Shown in pieces: positions 9,401-15,153 of a stretch of DNA of 15,854 bases. The notes under the pieces are model-generated. The model saw nothing but the letters and a program-made list of their open reading frames with translations, had not been told where the DNA came from and did no database searches. Numbering within the stretch: the first letter of the stretch is position 1; each line of letters opens with the position of its first letter. The translations under genes and the position numbers were made by a program. Where the stretch lies: NCBI GenBank assembly GCA_945865355.1, contig CAMBDN010000033.1, positions 1 to 15,854 on the forward strand. The letters run 5' to 3'. This DNA comes from Legionella genomosp. 1 (GTDB lineage Bacteria > Pseudomonadota > Gammaproteobacteria > Legionellales > Legionellaceae).

Positions 9401-11137
9401 CTCTAACTCCTGCTGCAATAACAATACATTGCTAATACTATCCGTATCCCGGACCGTATTCCGGACCCAAGAAGGTATAACCCGACGGTAAAAGCCTGTA
9501 AATCTGTCAAAAAAACCCTTTGTTCCCGTTAAACCTTCAATGATGGCATTATTCTGTAACGCATTGTGATCCGCTAGTTGGGGACAGATCACTTTATAGT
9601 ACTCCGTTAATTGCGCACGAGTCGCTGCTGGTAAATCAATTATTCGTTTACCCCGAAACTCCGGCTGATTTAAAATTGAAAAAAATTGAGTAGCCCCAAC
9701 TCTCGTTTCCTCTATTTTAAGCAGTGCTTGATGGCTCTCCGTCACACGCTTTTGTGTGTGACTCAACCGAGCTCTAACAAATTGTGAGTCTTCTATCGTA
9801 ATTAATTCACGGCCTTTCTTTGGAAAATCAACAAATTTACTGGTGTACTTAATCAATTCTTTATACAGACGCTTAGCACCAAGCATCAGTGGATCCGAGA
9901 GCAGCCCGGGTGCAAGCATTGCATTTTCTTCAATCTTATCACTGAGTCCAAATAAAGCGGGTAAAACCTCGTATTTTAACTCTGCTAATTTATCGCGCAC
10001 GGTATCCTGACTGGTGTCAGTTAGATGTCCAGCTTGCTTAATAATACTCGTTGAAAGCGTTAACGTATGACGAATGATACTAATGTATTGCAACGTTTTG
10101 ATGGGCAGGAACAGGCTGTTCCCTTTTGTACGGTCCAAAGCGTTTAGCAATTGCAATGCATCATCTTGTAATGCGTCAAGCTCCCTCCTATCAATTTTTG
10201 GTTGATGCTCGGCAACAGTAGATGAAAATTGCTCAATATAACCACTCAACTTATCGAGATAACCAGGGAGAACCGCACTAAATTGGGTAAGAAACTCATA
10301 ATCCACGTCCCCACCTTGCGGATTGAGTTGATCGATAACAACCCCACCAACAACACCAACTTTATGGGGTAGTTTTTGGTATTCAATTTGCGACAGAAAC
10401 CCTTTGGTTTCCTCACCATAAGTTGCTCCAAAACCTTGTACCATTGTGTATGCAGGTGCCAAAACATCCAGTTCTTGACTAAAGATTTCACTAAGATTGA
10501 TATCAAAATGGGTGGCAAGGTAACAAGCTGTATATACATGGTGAAACGTATGACTGTACAATGTTCGCAATTCTTGAAGTTTGATTTTACCAATACGTGA
10601 ATTGATTGTCTCGGCATCAATTAAGGCCCGTTCTGCATGGTAGAATGCATTAAGTATTTTTTTTACTTGGGTCACTTGATCAGGCTCGTCTTCAAAATTT
10701 GTAAACGGCTCGCCAGTATCATGGATGTGGCCTGATAAGGATGTCATTTTAGTTAATAGATCTGTCGAAGCATCTTGAAGTATATCGAGCGTTGTGGGGA
10801 ATATCTTTTCGAGCTGACTCAGCTCCCCACCTGTTATGGGTAACTCATTGCTCGTTAACTCTTTATCGATGTAATAAACGTTTCCATTAAATAACACATA
10901 GGCAGGCTTACCGCCCAATAATGCTTTTAAATCAACGGGAAGCATCCTTTCTGGATGAATCGACATCTTAATGAGCCCACACCTTGCATCATTGATGCTG
11001 GACAAAAAACGACGAATTTCAGGGGTAAATTTTTCACCAGTAAGTGTCTCAAGAATTTTCCCGCGAGCCAACCTGGCCTTGACTGAAAATCTCTTTTCTC
11101 TTAACGTGTCAATAAAGCCATAATATTCTTCTAACAT
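6479..11137 (-). CDS. giant helical protein, candidate Dot/Icm-type effector
   Basis: I do not recognise a defined function. The protein is 1552 aa, hydrophilic and predicted by eye to be almost wholly alpha-helical, with no signal peptide or membrane segment. The N-terminal 100 residues look more globular (PAYVLFNGNVYYIDKE). Internal repeats are visible: YHxE at about residues 166, 915 and 1391, and E[DE]NxxLxPGxL at 403-413 and 1117-1127. Before a proline-rich tail (last 20 residues) there is a segment with YEPFTFAWLKQ and ELIGLYTPERNKCY. Size and style recall Legionella coiled-coil effectors such as SdhA (about 1430 aa), but that is an impression, not an alignment. The last 30 residues lack the glutamate cluster of many Dot/Icm signals. 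I chose the ATG at 11137 over a TTG at 11161 because the promoter's likely start site is at about 11163, which would leave the TTG no ribosome site. The SD before the ATG is weak. Base use resembles the neighbours. It could instead be a cytoskeletal or structural protein. Confidence 0.6.
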   Translation of the reverse strand: MLEEYYGFIDTLREKRFSVKARLARGKILETLTGEKFTPEIRRFLSSINDARCGLIKMSIHPERMLPVDLKALLGGKPAYVLFNGNVYYIDKELTSNELPITGGELSQLEKIFPTTLDILQDASTDLLTKMTSLSGHIHDTGEPFTNFEDEPDQVTQVKKILNAFYHAERALIDAETINSRIGKIKLQELRTLYSHTFHHVYTACYLATHFDINLSEIFSQELDVLAPAYTMVQGFGATYGEETKGFLSQIEYQKLPHKVGVVGGVVIDQLNPQGGDVDYEFLTQFSAVLPGYLDKLSGYIEQFSSTVAEHQPKIDRRELDALQDDALQLLNALDRTKGNSLFLPIKTLQYISIIRHTLTLSTSIIKQAGHLTDTSQDTVRDKLAELKYEVLPALFGLSDKIEENAMLAPGLLSDPLMLGAKRLYKELIKYTSKFVDFPKKGRELITIEDSQFVRARLSHTQKRVTESHQALLKIEETRVGATQFFSILNQPEFRGKRIIDLPAATRAQLTEYYKVICPQLADHNALQNNAIIEGLTGTKGFFDRFTGFYRRVIPSWVRNTVRDTDSISNVLLLQQELEQRLTKMAASHLFHIRLNSNITSNVASQVKFLKLFPYKKSDDPFAINESEILRLEAVALLKKLYQQPRPFTEAQALQIDDVAVKISELKIAAGTSDTIDSLDDLSTTEVSVLYQLYQTRCDQLAQALEAYDKFCQILTAEAHPLPLKDFDKAKKRKLRNLYSVFQPHLVSGLALGLDENIAERLDKDIISALTADASPGKPKPVISRIDIADFLAHDIRIRRCFALAQHHQDSRCVIFANQVKAIQRNAALESALVPEEQKIANRAHHVLKQDHYAKAIADFSQSLQKLTLVFNPSVQSQLVRAQTGLPFPELEDVNQALAQSSQALALKRIFNCLYHIEQAATYLQKLNDQSSETRYSYNVFLIGFHLYKVGELVEQIGVTPSLAVMKGEIWGKLQTSYNALMELRKHYIPEPQEIEGKTVDLTEGHYPALFYTLNTLLVIPEHINAMRSQTDLPQERIETLNQHADKVSADIERIVENSSSYLKLFLEIPTMYRLFRDLKGKLAEMASATHNAVIDNLGAINDDLLTNILLEADRFEDNFGLIPGKLTAQLKEIVDTFYQGLIEPLGLKSQRCIALVSSTSPIEQRIIAAEKRVADAALEQTRIAEKREILQRLSVRIKIYQDYKGSDQSWITTLKTLLIDDFKNALPTIKEVKPLLGVNLPTGAHPVLDPLLNNSVSGEPALCNIGALVAAGASYYQGIDATLQLTLDASKEKITHLHALQVSQVELNQQFIEKYTKKSFEKQVAELSERPVGLIHRRREYNRKLAEFMKESEVEIVSAAKNKEDIDQKVGNLLAIKVKEFERLHYKEYYHLEKVMAAIDRLKHYAHQSGIAIHNNSSVFESVMTLRKKSQLVEELDDLASNEELPVAKRLTGLKRIIKEPLFRTKLLDYHHYEPFTFAWLKQSIVSLIELIGLYTPERNKCYKQLVKSVESPGQNLGLFGTRFNLFSSAPRGYDVPPVQPDSPQIIPPAA

Positions 11138-11169
11138 AGCGCTCGCTGAAAAATAAACCAAGTATATTT

Positions 11170-11198
11170 ATTGTACACGAAATATCTATCGAGATCAA
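11170..11198 (-). promoter_or_regulatory. sigma-70 promoter for the giant gene
   Basis: On the - strand, TTGATC (11193-11198), a 17-base spacer, and TACAAT (11170-11175) form a near-consensus promoter in the 81-base gap after trmB. Transcription would begin near 11163, leaving a leader of about 25 bases before the ATG at 11137. No terminator is visible between trmB and this promoter, so read-through from trmB is also possible. Confidence 0.7.
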
Positions 11199-11218
11199 TA
11201 TGAAGAACATTAAACCAT

Positions 11219-11896
11219 TTAGTGATCTCGAATATAAATTAAGTCCCAAACACCATGTCCCAAGCGCTGACCACGTTGTTCAAATTTAGTGAGTGGTCGA
11301 GTTTCTGGTCTAGGTGCAAAACCACCATCATCTTGCTGATTGCGTAAAGCAGATTCAGCAGAAAGAACTTGGTGCATATGCAGAGCATACTCCTGCCAAT
11401 CTGTTGCACAATGAATAAAACCACCCACTTTAATTTTTTGCACTAACATATCAATAAACTGAGACTGGATTAATCGACGCTTCTGGTGACGTTTTTTGGG
11501 CCATGGGTCTGGAAAAAAAATCTGAATGCCTGCCAAAGCGTTATCAGCAATACATGTCTTAAAGACTTCGACTGCATCAAAAGCGGCAATCCGAACATTG
11601 TTAACTTGGCTATCATGTAAAGACGCCGTCAAACTACCAACTCCAGCTCGGTGTACCTCAATACCTAGAAAATTCTGCGCAGGATGCTGGATCGCCATCT
11701 CTAAAAAGGATGCCCCCATTCCAAAACCAATTTCAATCACTGTATCAGCATCGCGTCCAAACGCTGCCGTCAAATCCCAAGGCTCGACCGACTCAGGCAA
11801 TAGATAGTCAACCAACCAATTATCCAATGCTTGCTGTTGTCGATTACTGACTCGCCCTGCCCGTAAAACAAAACTCTTGATTGTTCGTTGAATCAT
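11219..11896 (-). CDS. trmB: tRNA (guanine-N7-)-methyltransferase
   Basis: Methylates N7 of G46 in the variable loop of many tRNAs, using S-adenosylmethionine. At 225 aa it matches E. coli TrmB (239 aa) from the SFVLRAGR segment onward. Motifs are the SAM-binding EIGFGMGAS at 55-63, FLGIEVHRAGVG, the catalytic and tRNA-binding FFPDPWPKKRHQKRR at 127-141, ATDW at 164-167, and the C-terminal TKFEQRG and LGHGVWDL signatures. The ATG is preceded by GGAG at a suitable distance. It is divergent from rpmB and upstream of the giant gene on the same strand; a functional link to that gene is not indicated. Confidence 0.96.
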   Translation of the reverse strand: MIQRTIKSFVLRAGRVSNRQQQALDNWLVDYLLPESVEPWDLTAAFGRDADTVIEIGFGMGASFLEMAIQHPAQNFLGIEVHRAGVGSLTASLHDSQVNNVRIAAFDAVEVFKTCIADNALAGIQIFFPDPWPKKRHQKRRLIQSQFIDMLVQKIKVGGFIHCATDWQEYALHMHQVLSAESALRNQQDDGGFAPRPETRPLTKFEQRGQRLGHGVWDLIYIRDH

Positions 11897-12162
11897 TTTT
11901 TACTCCAAAAACCAGCCGAACAGGGTTTGTAAAGAATGGAAGTTACTGACGTTCTTTATACTACCCCGGAACCGTTCATGCTGTGGAGGAGCGTTTCCAG
12001 GAGTGGAAGAAAAAATCCTTAACTGACTACCATTCGAGCCTGTGAATGCGAATCCTAACAAATCATGGCTTTTTTTTAAACAAAAAACGGGTTATAAATC
12101 ATTTTAAACAAATGGTCACAAGCGTCGACACCTAAAGCAACACCATTTTTAACCAAAATTTA
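11897..12162. other. divergent spacer between trmB and rpmB, left part
   Basis: No gene I can support. On the - strand a TATAAA box at about 11956-11961 could serve trmB but has no good -35 partner. A patch of higher GC at roughly 11960-12045 contains a 20-codon GTG frame (11983-12045) that reads like protein but has no clear family. An AT-rich stretch with T and A runs follows at 12068-12090. The rpmB promoter and leader fill the rest of the spacer and are listed separately. Confidence 0.5.
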
Positions 12163-12191
12163 TTGCATCAGCGCCCGATTTTTGTTATAAA
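12163..12191 (+). promoter_or_regulatory. sigma-70 promoter for rpmBG
   Basis: TTGCAT (12163-12168), a 17-base spacer, and TATAAA (12186-12191) make a strong promoter. The predicted start near 12198 gives a leader of about 90 bases before rpmB. Confidence 0.8.
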
Positions 12192-12193
12192 AT

Positions 12194-12235
12194 GCATCCT
12201 GTATTAATACATTTAGCAATTCGCCTAGCGGATGC
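12194..12235 (+). promoter_or_regulatory. nested dyads in the rpmB leader
   Basis: A perfect 12-bp palindrome, TGTATTAATACA (12200-12211), lies at the predicted transcription start of rpmBG. It sits inside a wider inverted repeat, GCATCC (12194-12199) with GGATGC (12230-12235). The position would suit an operator over the start site, or a structured leader that senses ribosomal protein levels. Neither role is shown by the sequence alone. Confidence 0.4.
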
Positions 12236-12288
12236 CATAATAAACAAAGCTGATTTAATAAAAAATTCAGACACTTTGGAGTAACAAC

Positions 12289-12525
12289 ATGTCAAGAGTA
12301 TGTCAGGTTACTGGCAAGCGACCTATAACTGGAAACAACGTATCGCATGCCAATAATAAAACAAGAAGACGCTTTCTTCCCAATATTCACCACCATCGTT
12401 TTTGGGTAGAAGAAGAAAATCGATTTGTCACCCTAAAAATAAGCATGAAAGGTATGCGTACGATTGACAAGTTGGGAATCAAAGCTGTCCTTGATAAGCT
12501 AAGAGCCAAAGGCGAAAAAATTTAA
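12289..12525 (+). CDS. rpmB: 50S ribosomal protein L28
   Basis: Small basic protein of the large ribosomal subunit. It is 78 aa, exactly the E. coli length, with the family opening MSRVCQVTGKRP, then SHANNKTRRRFLPN and the C-terminal MRTIDKLGIKAVLDKL. A TTGGAG ribosome site lies before the ATG. It is followed after 16 bases by rpmG, the standard gammaproteobacterial pair. Confidence 0.98.
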   Translation: MSRVCQVTGKRPITGNNVSHANNKTRRRFLPNIHHHRFWVEEENRFVTLKISMKGMRTIDKLGIKAVLDKLRAKGEKI

Positions 12526-12541
12526 TTGAAGGGGAAAAACC

Positions 12542-12706
12542 GTGGCAGCTATCACCGTCAAAGTCAAAATGGAATCTACCGCAGGTACTGGTTATTATAA
12601 AACCACCACTAAAAACCCGCGTAACCATCCTGAAAAGATGGAGTTAATGATGTACGATCGCGTTATTCGCAAACATGTGCTTTTTAAAGAGAAAAAAGTT
12701 AAGTAA
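12542..12706 (+). CDS. rpmG: 50S ribosomal protein L33
   Basis: A 54-residue protein of the large ribosomal subunit, read from GTG at 12542 to TAA at 12704-12706. The sequence begins MAAITVKVKMESTAGTG and continues with the family signatures YYKTTTKNPRNHPEK, MMYDRVIRKHV and LFKEKKVK, closely matching E. coli L33. It has no CxxC pairs, so it is the zinc-free form. GAAGGGG lies 7 bases before the GTG. The gene is short and easily overlooked; it is cotranscribed with rpmB. Confidence 0.95.
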   Translation: MAAITVKVKMESTAGTGYYKTTTKNPRNHPEKMELMMYDRVIRKHVLFKEKKVK

Positions 12707-12727
12707 TTTGTAACTGTTCTCAGTGTA

Positions 12728-12763
12728 TCTGCACGGCATTTATTTCTAATAAAGTCGTGTAGA
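12728..12763 (+). terminator. hairpin after rpmG, possible terminator
   Basis: Two arms, 12728-12744 and 12748-12763, fold into a long stem with one bulged A and two G-U pairs, starting 22 bases past the rpmG stop codon. The sequence after the stem is AT-rich but has no T run, so it could be a weak terminator or an mRNA-stabilising 3' structure rather than a classic Rho-independent site. Confidence 0.5.
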
Positions 12764-12866
12764 TATAAATGCTTACCTGCTTGATTTATTATTAATATCT
12801 AGAAAGATAAATACGCACTCGCGTGATCATAAATACAGCCAAATATTAGCATCCGTTTTAATCCAC

Positions 12867-12883
12867 TAAATGTACAACATTTA
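12867..12883. repeat. dyad upstream of rpoN
   Basis: TAAATGTACAACATTTA is a 7+3+7 inverted repeat about 97 bases before the rpoN start, in an otherwise featureless 273-base gap between rpmG and rpoN. Its symmetry and spacing resemble a transcription-factor site. No convincing sigma-70 boxes for rpoN could be placed relative to it. Confidence 0.35.
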
Positions 12884-12979
12884 TTCTTATAGCTCAAAAT
12901 TATAACTCCACTTTGCTGGATAATCTCTATAAATCAGTTAAACTGTAGATAATAGCCGTGAAAATGAAAGAGGCTTTGC

Positions 12980-14386
12980 ATGAAGCAATTACTACAGCTC
13001 AATGTTAGCCAACACCTTATACTGACTCCACAACTTCAGCTAGCTATACGATTACTTCAACTATCAACATTAGATTTACAACAGGAAATACAGAACCAAA
13101 TTGAATCAAACCCCATGTTAGAAGCCACAGCAAACAATGAGCAAGAGGAACAGATTCTTGAAAAAATTGATGATTTGACGGATGATCTTACTGATTTTCA
13201 ATGGTCAAACCTCTATACAAACCAAACAAAAAATACAGATTTCAACGAAAATAAATATAATTATGAGAATTTGTGTGGCTCCTCACTCAGTTTGCAAGAT
13301 TATCTTCGTTGGCAATTAAACCTAACGCCCATGTCAAACGTGGATCAGGTCATTGCTACAACAATTATTGATGCCATCAATGAAAACGGCTTCTTAACAT
13401 CCACCCTTCCGGAACTACATAATAGCTTAAATAGCAAACAATACCCGCTGGAAATTGCTGAAATTGAAGCGGTGAGACACTACATACAACACCTTGACCC
13501 AGTTGGGTGTGGTGCATTTAATTTAGCCGAAACGCTACTTATTCAACTGAGCCAGTTACCCTTAGACGCCCCTCATTTGGAGCTCACCAAGAAAATTGTT
13601 AATGAGAGTATTTTTTTGCTTGGCAAACATAACTATCGGCAATTGATGGAAATTTACCACATCAATGAAACCACTCTGGATCAAATACTGCACATCATCA
13701 CGCACCTCAATCCAAATCCGGGTAGCATGATTAATAACAGCAAGCCAGAGCATATAACGCCCGATTTATACGTTAAAAAAGCTGGCAACTGTTGGCAAGT
13801 AGAACTAAATACCAGCAATCTACCTCACTTAAGTATCAACAGCTATTATGCCTCGCTAATACCGAGTACAAAAAGTGGAACAGATGATAATCAGTTCTTA
13901 AAAAATAATTTGCAAGATGCTCGCTGGTTTTTAAAAAGCATCCAAAGTCGTAATGAAACCTTATTAAAAGTTGCTCGTTTTATAGTAGACTACCAACGAG
14001 ATTTTTTGGAGTATGGTGCGTTAGCTATGAAGCCGCTGATCCTCAACGATGTGGCTCTTGCCGTTGACATGCATGAATCCACGATATCTCGTGTGACGAC
14101 TCAAAAATACATCCACACACCACGAGGGATGTTTGAACTTAAATATTTTTTTTCAAGTCATATAACAACAACAATTGGAGGGGAATGCTCATCAACTGCT
14201 ATACGAGCTATCATCAAAGAATTGATTACTATGGAGGATCATAACAATCCATTGAGTGACTGTAAGATTACTCAGTTGATTAATGAACAAGGAATTACTG
14301 TAGCACGTCGTACAGTAGCAAAATATCGTGAAGAAATGGGCATTTCACCATCCTCAACACGAAAAACGATTCATGTTAAAAACTGA
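12980..14386 (+). CDS. rpoN: RNA polymerase sigma-54 factor
   Basis: Alternative sigma factor that directs RNA polymerase to -24/-12 promoters and needs an AAA+ activator to open them. It is 468 aa, close to the E. coli 477. Region I has the glutamine- and leucine-rich opening MKQLLQL, LTPQLQLAIRLLQLSTLDLQ, LESNP-like ending at about 48. A short acidic region II follows at about 50-75, then the core-binding region (HLDPVGCGAFNLAETLLIQL at 171-190), a helix-turn-helix at about 355-375 (LNDVALAVDMHESTISRVT) and the RpoN box ARRTVAKYRE at 442-451, which contacts the -24 element. AGAGG stands 6 bases before the ATG. hpf begins 11 bases after its stop, so the two are cotranscribed. Its activators are not in the window. 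Confidence 0.97.
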   Translation: MKQLLQLNVSQHLILTPQLQLAIRLLQLSTLDLQQEIQNQIESNPMLEATANNEQEEQILEKIDDLTDDLTDFQWSNLYTNQTKNTDFNENKYNYENLCGSSLSLQDYLRWQLNLTPMSNVDQVIATTIIDAINENGFLTSTLPELHNSLNSKQYPLEIAEIEAVRHYIQHLDPVGCGAFNLAETLLIQLSQLPLDAPHLELTKKIVNESIFLLGKHNYRQLMEIYHINETTLDQILHIITHLNPNPGSMINNSKPEHITPDLYVKKAGNCWQVELNTSNLPHLSINSYYASLIPSTKSGTDDNQFLKNNLQDARWFLKSIQSRNETLLKVARFIVDYQRDFLEYGALAMKPLILNDVALAVDMHESTISRVTTQKYIHTPRGMFELKYFFSSHITTTIGGECSSTAIRAIIKELITMEDHNNPLSDCKITQLINEQGITVARRTVAKYREEMGISPSSTRKTIHVKN

Positions 14387-14397
14387 AGGAGAGCGTT

Positions 14398-14691
14398 ATG
14401 CAAATCAACTTTACTGGCCATCGAATGGAAGTAACACCTGCATTAAAAACTTTCACGCAGGAAAAATTCGATAAGCTGGAGAGACATTTTGAGAAAATCA
14501 CTTCTATCAATGTAATATTTGATGTTGAAAAATTAAGAAAAATTGCCGAAGCAACGATCTTAATTGCTAAAGGTGAGTTACATGCTAGCTCCGAGTCGGA
14601 AGACATGTACACCGCTATCGATATCCTTGTTGACAAGCTCGATAGGCAGCTCATCAAACACAAAGAGAAAATGCGGGGTCATCGCGAATAA
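14398..14691 (+). CDS. hpf: short ribosome hibernation promoting factor
   Basis: A 97-aa protein of the HPF/YfiA family, which binds the decoding centre of idle 30S subunits and promotes ribosome dimers in stationary phase. It starts MQINFTGHRMEVTPAL and has the basic, lysine-rich helix DKLERHFEKI and the signature HASSESEDMYTAIDILVDKLDRQL-type stretch at about 62-85. The length fits the short gammaproteobacterial form (E. coli 95), not the long form. A strong AAGGAGAG site and an 11-base gap tie it to rpoN, its usual neighbour. Confidence 0.95.
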   Translation: MQINFTGHRMEVTPALKTFTQEKFDKLERHFEKITSINVIFDVEKLRKIAEATILIAKGELHASSESEDMYTAIDILVDKLDRQLIKHKEKMRGHRE

Positions 14692-14728
14692 TCGTGCTCA
14701 AAGCATGTTTTTTCAATATCTAAGCTGA

Positions 14729-14750
14729 CAAGGGCCTTCTAGGGCCCTTG
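14729..14750 (+). terminator. GC-rich hairpin between hpf and ptsH
   Basis: CAAGGGCC pairs with GGCCCTTG in an 8-bp stem around a 6-base loop, 37 bases past the hpf stop. No T run follows (GAGGAAAGCG), so it is more likely an attenuator or an mRNA processing or stabilising element within a longer transcript than a full terminator. Confidence 0.45.
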
Positions 14751-14788
14751 GAGGAAAGCGTTCACATCAAAAATAGATTGTAGGTATT

Positions 14789-15058
14789 ATGATAAAAACT
14801 AAAGTCACTATTATCAATAAATTAGGCTTACACGCCAGAGCTTCTGCAAAATTTGTTTCCACAGCAGCAAGATTCCAAAGCCATATTGACGTAACCAAGG
14901 ACGGGCAAACAATTAATGGCAAGAGCATTATGAGCGTCATGATGATTGCAGCCAGCAAAGGTAGCGAACTGACCTTACAAATAGAGGGACCAGATGAGGT
15001 CGAGATGGAGGCAGCATTAGTTGCGCTGATCAACAATCGTTTTGATGAGGCGGAGTAA
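14789..15058 (+). CDS. ptsH: HPr family phosphocarrier protein
   Basis: Small cytoplasmic phosphocarrier of the PTS type. It is 89 aa with the phosphorylated histidine His15 in KLGLHARASA, and Ser46 in INGKSIMSVMMIAA at the site that HPr kinase modifies in species that have that enzyme. The sequence is equally compatible with NPr of the nitrogen-related PTS; its location two genes after rpoN favours a regulatory rather than sugar-transport role. The neighbours ptsN and rapZ, found between hpf and ptsO in E. coli, are absent here. The ribosome site is modest (TAGG before TATT-ATG). A 97-base gap with a hairpin separates it from hpf. Confidence 0.93.
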   Translation: MIKTKVTIINKLGLHARASAKFVSTAARFQSHIDVTKDGQTINGKSIMSVMMIAASKGSELTLQIEGPDEVEMEAALVALINNRFDEAE

Positions 15059-15080
15059 TCTGCAAGACGTACAAAGGGCG

Positions 15081-15127
15081 AAGTAGTACGGGGATTATTA
15101 CCCTCGGACCACCCCGCTGTACTTTTT
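15081..15127 (+). terminator. probable terminator after ptsH
   Basis: AAGTA (15081-15085) pairs with TACTT (15120-15124) and CGGGG (15089-15093) with CCCCG (15112-15116), separated by a 3x3 internal loop and closed by an 18-base loop. A run of five T (15123-15127) follows. It lies 22 bases past the ptsH stop and before the end of the convergent pssA gene. Confidence 0.55.
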
Positions 15128-15153
15128 GACGAGCTAACAGCCAACTATCATTG

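Noticed and set aside
10246..10620. 124-codon frame inside the giant gene on the same strand
   Set aside because: It is an out-of-frame shadow: its composition is unlike a real protein and it has no own ribosome site, while the giant frame continues unbroken.
11936..12022. 28-codon ATG frame starting MEVTDVLYTTPEP
   Set aside because: No properly spaced ribosome site, no family resemblance, and it overlaps another equally short frame.
14376..14663. 95-codon frame on the - strand
   Set aside because: It is antisense to hpf, which has a strong ribosome site and clear family signatures.
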